In this document: in pieces, positions 24,007-32,086 of the stretch
How the letters are laid out: each line of letters begins with the position of its first letter
Position numbering within the stretch: position 1 is the first letter of the stretch
From: CBDBUR01 sp965212075
GTDB taxonomy: Bacteria > Pseudomonadota > Alphaproteobacteria > JAPOUT01 > G958296285
Direction: 5' to 3'
Assembly (NCBI GenBank): GCA_965212075.1
Contig: OZ243043.1
Span: forward strand, 434,001 to 498,000
Length of the DNA: 64,000 nucleotides
Notes under the pieces: model-generated
Databases searched by the model: none
Seen by the model: the letters and a program-made list of their open reading frames with translations, nothing else
Told to the model about the DNA's origin: nothing
Program-made: the position numbers and the translations under genes

Positions 24007-24237
24007 TTTGCTTTGGCTCTGTGCGGAATTGCCTTATCAGCTTGCAGCGCGTCTTCATCACAGTTTGAATCTGATTATTGGTTTGGCCGCGCCGCCAAAG
24101 AACCGGCTGCCGCGCAGCCTCGCTATATTCCCATCGCCGCCGTGCCGCCCAGACCGCAGATTAAATGGACGGTTAAAGGGGCAAAAAAGCTTAAATCGCA
24201 AACCACTTCAGCCGGAAGCGAAAAAAATGACTTTTAG
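23980..24237 (+). CDS. Small lipoprotein, function unknown
   Basis: The frame encodes 85 residues (80 if the second ATG at 23995 is used). It has a type II signal peptide ('IFALALCGIALSACSAS', lipobox LSAC). The mature part is short and Pro/Ala-rich ('EPAAAQPRYIPIAAVPPRPQIKWTVKG') with a basic end, and lacks a recognisable fold. It begins 11 nt after rpsI, so it may be read from the same transcript. Function unknown; an envelope anchor or small structural lipoprotein is plausible. Confidence 0.6.
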   Translation: MTKKEMTKIFALALCGIALSACSASSSQFESDYWFGRAAKEPAAAQPRYIPIAAVPPRPQIKWTVKGAKKLKSQTTSAGSEKNDF

Positions 24238-24400
24238 ACCTATTTTAGGCTTGCGCTGTTGGTGAAGGATAGGCTATAAAAAGAAGAGATTCGCTTCGCT
24301 TTTCGTAGATGCTTTTCGCAGATCAAGTGTAGGGGCAGAAGCAAGAAAGCGAGTCGATCAAAAAAGAGTCAACAGAAAAAGAGTCGAAGGGGATTTATTG

Positions 24401-24520
24401 ATGAAATATCTTTTGAAAACAAGCGCACTTGCTTTTGTTTTGATTGTGGGTTTGTCGGGCTGTGCCGCCTTGAATGAATGGTGGGATGGCATGATGGAAA
24501 TTTCCGAAGAATCAAACTAG
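24401..24520 (+). CDS. 39-residue entericidin-like mini-lipoprotein
   Basis: The ATG at 24401 follows GAAGGGG and opens a 39-codon frame. It has a basic N-terminus (MKYLLK), a hydrophobic run and a lipobox (GLSGC, Cys at residue 21). The mature peptide is only 19 residues (CAALNEWWDGMMEISEESN). Size and layout resemble the very small lipoproteins of the entericidin/Lpp-like kind, but I see no specific match. A terminator follows about 95 bp downstream. It stands alone between rpsI/lipoprotein and alaC. Confidence 0.6.
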   Translation: MKYLLKTSALAFVLIVGLSGCAALNEWWDGMMEISEESN

Positions 24521-24614
24521 ATAATTTGCTCTAGATAGCTTGTTCGCGTCCGCCTAAAAAGAGTGGGGTGAAAAGAGCAAGCTTAAAAAAGCAAGCCTAC
24601 AAGAGCAATATTGA

Positions 24615-24637
24615 GGCTCCAAGTTTTGGGGCTTTTT
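24615..24637 (+). terminator. Rho-independent terminator after the mini-lipoprotein
   Basis: GCTCCAA (24616-24622) pairs with TTGGGGC (24626-24632, one G-T pair) and is followed by six T. This should end transcripts of the small lipoprotein gene before alaC. Confidence 0.75.
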
Positions 24638-24676
24638 TGATGATAACGAATCATCAACTTCATCTCTGATATGGTG

Positions 24677-24700
24677 ATTGCCAGTCGGGGCAATTTTTTT
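24677..24700 (+). terminator. Terminator-like hairpin 19 nt before the alaC start (possible attenuator)
   Basis: ATTGCC (24677-24682) and GGCAAT (24689-24694) form a perfect six-pair stem with loop AGTCGG. T695-T700 continues the T at 24694, so seven T residues run to 24700. The alaC ATG is at 24719. Being the second terminator in 85 bp and directly before a biosynthetic operon, it may regulate alaC-hom rather than merely end upstream transcripts. Confidence 0.65.
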
Positions 24701-24718
24701 GTCTGGAGATAAAGCTTT

Positions 24719-25948
24719 ATGGCTAAGTCAGAGATGCCGGAAAAACCGTCAGAATCATCGCGCAGGGCGTTTCGCATTGAGGAGATGCCGCCCTATGTCT
24801 TTGCCGAGGTCAATCGGCTCAAAGAGGCTGCGCGCCAGCGCGGCGCGGATATTATTGATTTGGGCATGGGCAATCCCGATCTGCCGCCGCCCGATCATGT
24901 GATCGCCAAGCTGGTTGAAGTCGTCAATAAGCCGCGGGTTCATCGCTATTCGGCGTCGCGCGGGATTGTCGGGCTGCGGCGCGCGCAGGCGGCTTATTAT
25001 GAGCGCCGCTTCGACGTAGCACTCGACCCCGAGCGCGAAGTGGTGGTCACGCTCGGCTCCAAAGAGGGCTTCGTCAATATGGCGCAGGCGATCTGCCGCA
25101 CCGGAACTTCGGTGCTGGTGCCGGTGCCGGCCTATCCGATCCACACATTCGGGTTTATTTTGGCGGGCGCTTCGGTGCACCAGATGGAGATCGCGCCCGG
25201 CCCGGACTTCCACGAAGCCTTCCTGCGCGAGGCCGCTCAGGCGATCCACCACTCGGTCCCGAAGCCGGTGGCGATGGTCGTCAATTTTCCGTCCAACCCG
25301 ACTGCGCAGATCGCGCATCTCGATTTTTTCCGCGAATTGGTGGCGCTCGCCCGCCGTCATCAAGTGTTTATCCTCTCTGACTTGGCTTACGCCGAAATCT
25401 ATTTCGGCGAGGAGCCGCCCTCCATGCTGCAGGTCGAGAATGCCAAAGATGTCGTCGTGGAATTCACCTCAATGAGCAAAACCTATTCCATGCCGGGCTG
25501 GCGCATCGGCTTTGCGGTCGGCAATGAGCGGCTGATCGCAGCGCTTGGCCGCGTCAAATCATACGTGGATTACGGCGCCTTCACGCCGATACAGGCCGCC
25601 GCCGCCGCCGCGCTCAACGGGCCGCAGGATTGCGTCGCGCAATATCGCGAAACCTATCGCCGCCGCCACGCGACTCTGGTCGAAAGCATGGCACGCGCCG
25701 GATGGGAGATCCCCCGCGCTGAGGCGACCATGTTCGCTTGGGCGCCGGTGCCGCCTCCATTCCGTGATCAAGGCGCGCTGGCCTTCTCCAAAATCCTGCT
25801 CGAAAAAGCCGAACTCGCCGTCTCGCCCGGCTCCGGCTTTAGCGAATATGGCGAAGGCTATGTGCGGATCTCGCTCGTGGAAAATGAGCAGCGCATTCGC
25901 CAAGCCGCGCGCAATGTCCGGCGGCTGTTTGAGGATAAGAGCCGGTGA
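24719..25948 (+). CDS. alaC: PLP aminotransferase, AlaC / LL-DAP-aminotransferase-like
   Basis: The 409-residue class I/II aminotransferase has 'IDLGMGNPDLPPPDHVI' near the N-terminus, 'VTLGSKEGFVNMAQAI', 'VVNFPSNPTAQIAHL' and 'ILSDLAYAEIYFGEEPPSML'. The PLP lysine is in 'SMSKTYSMPGWRIGFAVGN'. The nearest named family is AlaC, the glutamate-pyruvate transaminase of E. coli; similar alphaproteobacterial proteins are also called LL-diaminopimelate aminotransferase. The substrate cannot be settled here. The start at 24719 follows GGAG. It overlaps hom by 4 nt; the alaC-hom-glpX-recJ string is a conserved alphaproteobacterial operon, suggesting a link to aspartate-family amino acids. Confidence 0.9.
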   Translation: MAKSEMPEKPSESSRRAFRIEEMPPYVFAEVNRLKEAARQRGADIIDLGMGNPDLPPPDHVIAKLVEVVNKPRVHRYSASRGIVGLRRAQAAYYERRFDVALDPEREVVVTLGSKEGFVNMAQAICRTGTSVLVPVPAYPIHTFGFILAGASVHQMEIAPGPDFHEAFLREAAQAIHHSVPKPVAMVVNFPSNPTAQIAHLDFFRELVALARRHQVFILSDLAYAEIYFGEEPPSMLQVENAKDVVVEFTSMSKTYSMPGWRIGFAVGNERLIAALGRVKSYVDYGAFTPIQAAAAAALNGPQDCVAQYRETYRRRHATLVESMARAGWEIPRAEATMFAWAPVPPPFRDQGALAFSKILLEKAELAVSPGSGFSEYGEGYVRISLVENEQRIRQAARNVRRLFEDKSR

Positions 25949-27222
25949 AAAAGCTCAGGCTGGGTGTCGCGGGATTAGGCACGGTCGGCGCAGCACTCGT
26001 GCGGCAGCTGGCCGCCGATCGCGCTGAGCTCTCGCGCCGCGCCCAATGCGATATTGAGCTGGTCGCCGTCAGCGCTCGCCGCGAGCGCCGCGAGCGCGAT
26101 GTCGGGGTGGCGTTCGTCGCCGATCCGGTCGCTCTGGCCTCGCGTGAGGATGTGGATTGCGTCGTGGAGCTGATCGGCGGCGAAGCGATCGCGCGCCAAA
26201 CCGTAGAGACCGCCTTGCGCCAAGGCAAGCATGTGATCACGGCGAACAAAGCTCTGCTCGCTCATCACGGCATGGAGCTGGCGGGGCTCGCCGAGCAGCA
26301 AAGCGTGGCGCTCAATTACGAGGCGGCGATTGCCGCCGCCGTTCCGGTCGTCAAGACTTTGCGCGAGAGCCGCGCTGCCGATGAGGTCAAAGAGATAAGC
26401 GGCATTCTCAACGGCACGTGCAATTATATTTTATGCGAGATGGAAAAGACGGGCCGCAGCTTTGAGGTCATTTTGGCTCAGGCGCAGGCGGCGGGCTATG
26501 CGGAAGCCGATCCGTCTTTTGATGTGCGCGGCGAGGATGCGGCGCACAAGCTCGCACTTTTGACGAGCTTGGCCTTTGGGTGCGCGCTCGCACCTATTGT
26601 GCCGCAGGGCATTGAGAACATTGGCGCGCTTGATATTCAGCTTGCGGGCGATATGGGCTATCGGGTTCGATTGGTGGCGTCGTCGCGGCAGAGCGGGGGT
26701 CGGGTGGAGAGCGCGGTGTGTCCGGCGCTGGTTCCTGTGTCGGCGCGGCTGGCGCAGATAGACGGCGCGCGCAATGCTGTCTATGTGCAGAGCGCGGCGG
26801 GTCATCTTTTGCTTGAAGGCGAGGGCGCGGGCGCGCAGCCGACGGCGAGCGCGGTCATGGCGGATATTGTTGATGTGGCGCGCGGGCAGATTTTGCCGGT
26901 GTTTGGGGTGCCGGTGGGAGATCTGCGCGGCGCAGTATCGGCGGACACGATTTCGGAGGCGGCGTTTTATTTGCGATTGTTTGCGCGCGATCGCGCGGGC
27001 AGCATGGCGGCGATCATGCGCGAGATGTCGGACATATCGTTGGCGGGTGTTCACCAGCCCGCGGAGCAAACGGGGGCAGATGGTTCTGCGCCGGTGGCGC
27101 TGATCACGCATCGGGTGGCGCGCTCTCGGATAGATGAGGTTTTGGTTCGTCTTGCGTCCTTGCCGGAGGTTGTCAGCGAGCCGCCGCGCTCGAGCCTTCT
27201 CGCGATGCGGATAGAGGAATAG
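25945..27222 (+). CDS. hom: Homoserine dehydrogenase
   Basis: Hom reduces aspartate semialdehyde to homoserine, the branch point to threonine and methionine. The protein starts with GTG at 25945, overlapping the alaC stop (GTGA). Its 425 residues contain the Rossmann motif 'GVAGLGTVGAALVRQL', 'GKHVITANKALLAHHG', and the catalytic 'EISGILNGTCNYIL' with 'AGYAEADPSFDVRGEDAAHKLALL'. A C-terminal ACT domain ('FARDRAGSMAAIMREMSDI') suggests feedback control by threonine. GC content is high and typical of the host. Directly after it the composition drops sharply at the TcmP cassette, where glpX would be expected. Confidence 0.96.
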   Translation: MKKLRLGVAGLGTVGAALVRQLAADRAELSRRAQCDIELVAVSARRERRERDVGVAFVADPVALASREDVDCVVELIGGEAIARQTVETALRQGKHVITANKALLAHHGMELAGLAEQQSVALNYEAAIAAAVPVVKTLRESRAADEVKEISGILNGTCNYILCEMEKTGRSFEVILAQAQAAGYAEADPSFDVRGEDAAHKLALLTSLAFGCALAPIVPQGIENIGALDIQLAGDMGYRVRLVASSRQSGGRVESAVCPALVPVSARLAQIDGARNAVYVQSAAGHLLLEGEGAGAQPTASAVMADIVDVARGQILPVFGVPVGDLRGAVSADTISEAAFYLRLFARDRAGSMAAIMREMSDISLAGVHQPAEQTGADGSAPVALITHRVARSRIDEVLVRLASLPEVVSEPPRSSLLAMRIEE

Positions 27223-27268
27223 CCAAACAGAAGGCAAAAAATGTGAGATTATGCTAGGTTCTTATTCT

Positions 27269-27280
27269 GATAGAAATTCA
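27269..27280 (+). repeat. Left copy of a 12-nt direct repeat flanking the TcmP-DUF5131 cassette
   Basis: GATAGAAATTCA here and GATAGAAGTTCA at 29061-29072 (one mismatch) bracket the AT-rich cassette. Each is followed by a TATAAAGA-AGG/GGT sequence leading to the next start codon. Confidence 0.5.
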
Positions 27281-27297
27281 TTTTATAAAGAAGGCGC

Positions 27298-28344
27298 ATG
27301 ATGGCTGAATCTGACAATCGCCGTGAACATACTCAGATCAAGCTAGAGCTTTATCGTCGTTACCTTCAAAGCTATCTATTGGTTTTGCGGCATATCAGAA
27401 ACATAAATGTTTTTGATATATTTGCTGGAGGCGGGGTAGACAAAAACGATCAAAAAGGCAGTGCACTCATTGCGGCTGAAGAAATTGATATAGCCAGAAA
27501 AGTTGGCAATTCCAAGAATATTTCTCTTAGATTAAACGATGCTGACAAAGAAAAATATAAATCTTTATTAAAAAACTTAGAGCGCTACAGTGATTTTGTT
27601 TCAGTGAAAAATGTTAAAGCTGATGAATATATAAAAAATCATTTAGGCGTAGCTAACAATGCGAACAACCTTTTTTTCATTGATCCTTATGGATATACTC
27701 AAATTTTACAAGCTAATTTTAAGAAGCTGCTTGCCATACCAAAAAGTGACTTCCTGATTTTCATTCCTCTTTCTTCTATTAATCGATTTCGCAGAAAGCC
27801 CAATGATCCTAATGCCCCACATTATAAGTCAATTGCTAAATTTCGAAACATTATGAATATCAGCAGTGCTGACATTGAAAATGTAGAAAAATTTGAAGAT
27901 TTTGTGGATATAATTAAAGAATCATTCCGAAGGCTTGTAAAGGCTGATTATGTTTATTATCAAGTTTTAAAAAGCTCTAGAGGTGCCAATAAATATGGCC
28001 TTTTCTTTATTTGTCGTCATGTGTTGGGCGCAGAAAAATTTTTAGAAGCTCAAGAAAAAGGGCCACATGAAAAAATAATTCAATATGAGTTGGCGCTTCG
28101 CCAATCAATTAGACAATTTATTGATAGTAATCAAGAATATAACAATGTTGATTTATATGAAATCGGAATCAAAAATAGCATATTGCCGAAATCTCTTAAT
28201 AAAGAATTAGAGGAAATGGAAGAAGGGGGTAAAATAGAAGTTTCTATCATTCAAGGAAAAACACGCAGGGCGAAAAAGTTTTATATTGGCTACAATTATT
28301 TTAAGGACAACGAAAGAAGAATCTTTATAAAGGTTAAAAAGTGA
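27298..28344 (+). CDS. tcmP: Three-Cys-motif partner protein TcmP
   Basis: The 348-residue protein matches the TcmP family, defined by its pairing with three-Cys-motif (DUF5131) proteins. Visible features are 'HTQIKLELYRRYLQSYLLVL' at the N-terminus and a methyltransferase-like nucleotide loop 'INVFDIFAGGGVDKNDQKGSALIA'. 'NNLFFIDPYGYTQI' is the DPYG box in the place of motif IV of Rossmann methyltransferases, and a charged C-terminal half follows. Whether it methylates anything is unknown. The DUF5131 gene starts on the base after its stop. The pair is clearly AT-richer than the flanking hom and glpX genes, which points to horizontal acquisition. A methylation, repair or defence role is conjecture. 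Confidence 0.88.
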   Translation: MMAESDNRREHTQIKLELYRRYLQSYLLVLRHIRNINVFDIFAGGGVDKNDQKGSALIAAEEIDIARKVGNSKNISLRLNDADKEKYKSLLKNLERYSDFVSVKNVKADEYIKNHLGVANNANNLFFIDPYGYTQILQANFKKLLAIPKSDFLIFIPLSSINRFRRKPNDPNAPHYKSIAKFRNIMNISSADIENVEKFEDFVDIIKESFRRLVKADYVYYQVLKSSRGANKYGLFFICRHVLGAEKFLEAQEKGPHEKIIQYELALRQSIRQFIDSNQEYNNVDLYEIGIKNSILPKSLNKELEEMEEGGKIEVSIIQGKTRRAKKFYIGYNYFKDNERRIFIKVKK

Positions 28345-29061
28345 ATGAGTAAATCATCTATAGAGTGGACAGAGCAAACTTGGAATCCAGTATCTGGCTG
28401 CACGAAAATCAGTCCGGGCTGTAAGTTTTGTTATGCTGAGAAAATGGCCACGCGTCTTAAATATATGGGCGTCAAAAATTACCGCAATGGATTTAAGCTT
28501 ACTTTACACCCTCATATGTTGGATAGGCCGTTTCAATGGAAAAAGCCATCAGTCATTTTTGTCAATTCTATGAGTGATCTTTTTCATGATCAGGTTCCTG
28601 AATCTTTTATTTTCCGAGTTTTTGATGTAATGGAAAAGACGCCTTGGCATAAATTCCAAGTGCTGACAAAGCGGCCAGAGCGCGTTTTGGAGCTCAACAA
28701 AAAACTCAATTGGACACCCAATATATGGATGGGAACAAGCGTAGAAAACTCGGATTATACAGACAGAATCAAACTGCTTTGTAAGACATCTGCCAAGATA
28801 AAATTCCTTTCGCTAGAGCCTTTATTAGGGCAATTGCCAAATCTTAATCTGAAAAAAATTGATTGGGTGATTGTCGGGGGTGAATCTGGCCATAAGGCAC
28901 GACCCGTAAAAAAAGAGTGGATTATTGATATTCAAAAGCAATGTCAGAAAGCAGATGTTTCCTTTTTCTTTAAACAATGGGGAGGGAAGAACAAGAAAAA
29001 GGCAGGACGTGAGCTTGATGGCCGAACATGGGATGAATTTCCAGTAGTAGTCCCAGCATAG
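28345..29061 (+). CDS. DUF5131 (phage Gp37/Gp68-like) three-Cys-motif protein
   Basis: The 238-residue protein begins 'SSIEWTEQTWNPVSGCTKISPGCKFCYAEKMA', with cysteines at residues 19, 26 and 29 (C-x6-C-x2-C). This spacing differs from the CX3CX2C of classic radical SAM enzymes but recalls them, and an iron-sulfur cluster is likely. Further family motifs are 'VFVNSMSDLFHD'-like 'FVNSMSDLFHDQVP', 'FQVLTKRPERVLEL', 'NIWMGTSVEN', 'FLSLEPLLGQLP' and 'DWVIVGGESGHKARPV'. 'FFFKQWGG' is near the end. All are hallmarks of phage Gp37/Gp68 proteins. The biochemical activity is unknown to me. It is adjacent to tcmP with no gap, forming the recurrent two-gene TcmP module. Confidence 0.92.
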   Translation: MSKSSIEWTEQTWNPVSGCTKISPGCKFCYAEKMATRLKYMGVKNYRNGFKLTLHPHMLDRPFQWKKPSVIFVNSMSDLFHDQVPESFIFRVFDVMEKTPWHKFQVLTKRPERVLELNKKLNWTPNIWMGTSVENSDYTDRIKLLCKTSAKIKFLSLEPLLGQLPNLNLKKIDWVIVGGESGHKARPVKKEWIIDIQKQCQKADVSFFFKQWGGKNKKKAGRELDGRTWDEFPVVVPA

Positions 29062-29072
29062 ATAGAAGTTCA
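29061..29072 (+). repeat. Right copy of the 12-nt direct repeat flanking the cassette
   Basis: GATAGAAGTTCA begins at the last base of the DUF5131 stop codon and matches 27269-27280 with one mismatch. The two copies are 1,792 bp apart. Confidence 0.5.
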
Positions 29073-29113
29073 ATAATCCCCCCTTGCGGCCTCGGAATCG
29101 CCTATAAAGAGGT

Positions 29114-30100
29114 ATGGGGAATCAGAGCCAAGTCAGCGCGGATCTTGTATTGGGGCTCGTCCATGCGACGGAGGCCGCCGCCATCGCCGCGCACGGCCAG
29201 ATCGGCGGCGGCGACGAATATCAAGCCGATGAGGTCGCGGTCGCCGCGATGCGCGCCGGACTCAACAACATGAACATGAAAGGCCGCGTCGTCATCGGCG
29301 AGGGCGAGCGCGACCAAGCCCCCATGCTCTTCATCGGCGAGGAGGTCGGCCAAAACAACAAAAACGCCCCGCTCATTGATATCGCCGTTGACCCGCTTGA
29401 AGGCACGACCCTCACCGCCAAAGCGATGCCCAATGCGCTCGCGGTGGCGGCGATCGCCCCGCGCGACGGCCTGCTCAATGCGCCGGATGTCTATATGGAA
29501 AAAATCGCCATCGGCCCCGGATATGAAGACGGCGTCATCGGCCTCGACCGCCCGCCCCAAGACAATATCAAAGCGCTCGCCAAAGCGCGCGCCGCGCCGC
29601 CACACGAGATTACCGCTTGCATCCTCGACCGACCCCGCCACCGCGATATGATCGAGGCCGTGCGCAGCACCGGCGCTGCCGTGCACCTCATCACCGATGG
29701 CGATATCGCGGGCGTCATCCATGCGACACAGCCCGCCAGCTCCGGCATTGATATCTATATGGGCATTGGCGGCGCTCCGGAAGGCGTGCTGGCGGCGGCT
29801 GCGCTCCAATGCGTCGGCGGGCAGATGTTGGGCCGCCTCCTGCTCGACACCCCTGAAAAAAAACAGCGCGCCGCCAAAATGGGCATCCAAAAACCCGACC
29901 AGATCTACGCCATCAAAGATATGGTGCGCGGCGATGTCGTTTTTGTCGCGACCGGCGTGACCGGCGGCTCGCTGCTCCGGCGCTGCGAGAAAAAAAAATG
30001 GGGCTATAAAACTCACAGCCTCTTGCTCCACGCCGCGACAAAACGCCAGCGACATATCCTCACCGAACATCCCCAGCCGGATAAACCCCCGCGCAGATGA
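29114..30100 (+). CDS. glpX: Class II fructose-1,6-bisphosphatase
   Basis: GlpX hydrolyses fructose-1,6-bisphosphate in gluconeogenesis, in the cytosol. The 328-residue protein has 'LVHATEAAAIAAHGQIGGGDEYQADEVAVAAMR' in parts, 'GRVVIGEGERDQAPMLFIGEEVG' and the metal/phosphate motif 'IDIAVDPLEGTTLTAKAM'. 'GIGGAPEGVLAAAALQCVGGQM' and 'VRGDVVFVATGVTGGSLL' also match. The start at 29114 follows AGAGG. It overlaps recJ by 4 nt. In relatives it comes directly after hom; here the TcmP-DUF5131 cassette lies between, so transcription of glpX-recJ may now depend on the cassette's promoter. Confidence 0.96.
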   Translation: MGNQSQVSADLVLGLVHATEAAAIAAHGQIGGGDEYQADEVAVAAMRAGLNNMNMKGRVVIGEGERDQAPMLFIGEEVGQNNKNAPLIDIAVDPLEGTTLTAKAMPNALAVAAIAPRDGLLNAPDVYMEKIAIGPGYEDGVIGLDRPPQDNIKALAKARAAPPHEITACILDRPRHRDMIEAVRSTGAAVHLITDGDIAGVIHATQPASSGIDIYMGIGGAPEGVLAAAALQCVGGQMLGRLLLDTPEKKQRAAKMGIQKPDQIYAIKDMVRGDVVFVATGVTGGSLLRRCEKKKWGYKTHSLLLHAATKRQRHILTEHPQPDKPPRR

Positions 30101-31878
30101 GCGATTTCGTGTTGAATGTTGCCGCCTCGCTGGGCGGACGCGCTTGGCTCATGCGCCCCGCTCAAGAGGCCAAAGTCGCGCAGCTTGTCGAGCAGCATGG
30201 GCTCTCGCCGGTGATGGCGCGCATTCTCGCCGCGCGCGATGTCTCGGCGGCGGAGGCGGCGACTTTCTTGAACCCGCGCCTGCGCGATCTTTTGCCCGAT
30301 CCGTTTTCGATGGCCGGCATGGACGACGCCGTCCAATGTGTGAGTGCTGCGATCCAAGCCGGCGCGCCGATCGCGATCTGCGGCGATTATGACGCCGATG
30401 GCATCACCGCTTCGGCGCTGCTCAAGAAATATCTCACGCAGCTGGGCTGCGATGTCAAAGCCTATCTCCCCGACCGGATGCGCGATGGCTATGGCCTCAA
30501 CATTGCCGCGCTCGATGAGATCAAGCAGGCCGGGCGCAATCCGGTCATCACGGTGGATTGCGGCGCGAAAGACATCAAAGCGCTGACCCATGCCGAGCAG
30601 CAAAAGCTCGACGTCGTGGTTTTGGATCACCACCCGACCGACGCGCCGCCGCCTGCCCGCGCTTTTGTTAATCCCAACGGGCCGTCCGATCAAAGCGGGC
30701 TGGGCGCGCTGACGGCGGTCGGGGTTGGGTTTATGTTTCTGGTCGCGCTCAACAGCCGCCTGCGCGAGCAGGGCAGGCAGACCTTTGATCTGATGAACCT
30801 GCTTGACCTCGTGGCGCTCGGGACGATCTGCGATGTTGCGCCGCTCATCGGGCTCAACCGCGCTTTTGTTGTGCGCGGCCTTGAGATGCTCGCGCGCCGT
30901 GGCAATATCGGGCTGGCCGCGCTCGCCGAGGTTGCCGGATTGCGCGGCAAGCCGGATGTGGAGGCGTTTTCTTTTCTGCTCGGCCCGCGGATTAACGCGG
31001 CGGGGCGGGTCGGCCATCCGGATGCCGCGCTTGATCTCTTGACCTGCGACGACCCCGAAAAGGCGCGCGAGTTGGCGCGGCAGCTCAATCAGTTGAACCG
31101 GCAGCGTCAGGCGATGGAGGCCAAAACGCTCAACGAAGCGGTCGCGCGGCTTCTTGCCCAAGACGCACAAGATGCGCAAGAGTTGCCTGAGGGCATCGTG
31201 GTGGCGGCGCAAGGCTGGCATCCGGGGGTGATCGGGATTGTCGCGGCGCGGCTGCGGGAGCGCTATGATCGTCCGGTTGCGGTGATCGCGCTGGACGGCG
31301 ATCAAGGAACAGGTTCGGCGCGCGGCGCGGGATCGGTGAATCTAGGCGACATCATGGCGCAGGCGCAAGAGGCGGGCTTGTTGATTAGGGGAGGCGGTCA
31401 TCCTCAAGCGGCGGGGTTTTCCATTCATCCAGATCAGGTTGCGGCCTTTGCGGACTTTTTCGCTTCAGCCTGCGCGGCGCATCAAAGCAACGAGATCGCC
31501 ACACTTGAAATTGATGCCGTGTTGGACATTTCATCGGCGAAAAGAAGTCTTTATGAAGATTTTCAGGCGGCGTTTCCGTTTGGCAAGGGCAACCCGCCGC
31601 CGCGGATATTATTCACCGATGCGCGTCTGATGCATTTGCGGGCGAGCGCGGCGGGACATTTGCGCGGCCTGTTCCAGCCTGCGACCGGCGGCCGGTCGGT
31701 GGAGGCGGTCGCTTTTCGTCAGGCCGACACCGCCTTCGGTGCCGCGCTCCAAAACCACATTGGGGAGGTTTTTCATCTTGCGGGACATTTGCGGCCTGCG
31801 TGGCGCTCGGCGGGGAGCGTTGAGATTTTGCTTGAGGATGCCGTCCGCTCAATGGCGCTGGGCGTTGAAGCGGCCTGA
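30097..31878 (+). CDS. recJ: Single-stranded-DNA exonuclease RecJ
   Basis: RecJ degrades ssDNA 5' to 3' in RecF-pathway recombination, mismatch repair and base excision repair. The 593-residue protein has the DHH-superfamily motifs in order: 'IAICGDYDADGITASALLKKYL' (motif I), 'VITVDCGAKDIKAL' (II), and 'VVVLDHHPTDAPPPARAFVNPN' (III, DHH). 'LDLVALGTICDVAPLIGLNR' (IV) and 'LLIRGGGHPQAAGFSI' of the DHHA1 domain follow. A C-terminal OB-fold follows. It overlaps glpX by 4 nt. A strong nuclease like this is normally housekeeping; nothing here suggests otherwise. Confidence 0.97.
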   Translation: MSDFVLNVAASLGGRAWLMRPAQEAKVAQLVEQHGLSPVMARILAARDVSAAEAATFLNPRLRDLLPDPFSMAGMDDAVQCVSAAIQAGAPIAICGDYDADGITASALLKKYLTQLGCDVKAYLPDRMRDGYGLNIAALDEIKQAGRNPVITVDCGAKDIKALTHAEQQKLDVVVLDHHPTDAPPPARAFVNPNGPSDQSGLGALTAVGVGFMFLVALNSRLREQGRQTFDLMNLLDLVALGTICDVAPLIGLNRAFVVRGLEMLARRGNIGLAALAEVAGLRGKPDVEAFSFLLGPRINAAGRVGHPDAALDLLTCDDPEKARELARQLNQLNRQRQAMEAKTLNEAVARLLAQDAQDAQELPEGIVVAAQGWHPGVIGIVAARLRERYDRPVAVIALDGDQGTGSARGAGSVNLGDIMAQAQEAGLLIRGGGHPQAAGFSIHPDQVAAFADFFASACAAHQSNEIATLEIDAVLDISSAKRSLYEDFQAAFPFGKGNPPPRILFTDARLMHLRASAAGHLRGLFQPATGGRSVEAVAFRQADTAFGAALQNHIGEVFHLAGHLRPAWRSAGSVEILLEDAVRSMALGVEAA

Positions 31879-31886
31879 TTTTGCTG

Positions 31887-31910
31887 TATAAGTTTTCTAT
31901 ATAAGTTTTC
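31887..31910 (+). repeat. 13-nt-period duplication of TATAAGTTTTC before tRNA-Glu
   Basis: TATAAGTTTTC occurs at 31887-31897 and 31900-31910, between recJ and tRNA-Glu. The unit contains a -10-like TATAAG, so the tRNA promoter box is doubled. Confidence 0.7.
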
Positions 31911-31919
31911 CGTGAATTA

Positions 31920-31994
31920 GCGCCCTTCGTCTATCGGTTAGGACGTCAGGTTTTCAACCTGGAAAGAGGGGTTCGATTCCCCTAGGGCGCGCCA
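31920..31994 (+). tRNA. tRNA-Glu (anticodon UUC)
   Basis: A 75-nt cloverleaf. Acceptor GCGCCCT pairs with AGGGCGC, with G discriminator and encoded CCA. The anticodon loop TTTTCAA carries TTC between stems TCAGG and CCTGG. The T arm has GTTCGATTC. The charging enzyme GltX is also encoded in this window at 61.8 kb. Confidence 0.97.
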
Positions 31995-31996
31995 TA

Positions 31997-32036
31997 TAGA
32001 CGATAGAGATATAAGCGTGTAATATCTAGGCGTCTA
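31997..32036 (+). promoter_or_regulatory. Nested hairpin between tRNA-Glu and ilvB
   Basis: TAGACG (31997-32002) pairs with CGTCTA (32031-32036). Inside it AGATAT (32007-32012) pairs with ATATCT (32022-32027). No T run follows, so this may be a tRNA processing or ilvB leader structure rather than a terminator. Confidence 0.4.
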
Positions 32037-32086
32037 ACTCTCTCTTAACTGAATCCGCTTATTCTGCCGCATAAAGGAGAAAGAAT

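Noticed and set aside
29102..30070. 322-codon antisense frame over glpX
   Set aside because: Shadow of the conserved glpX gene; no ribosome site or homology signals.
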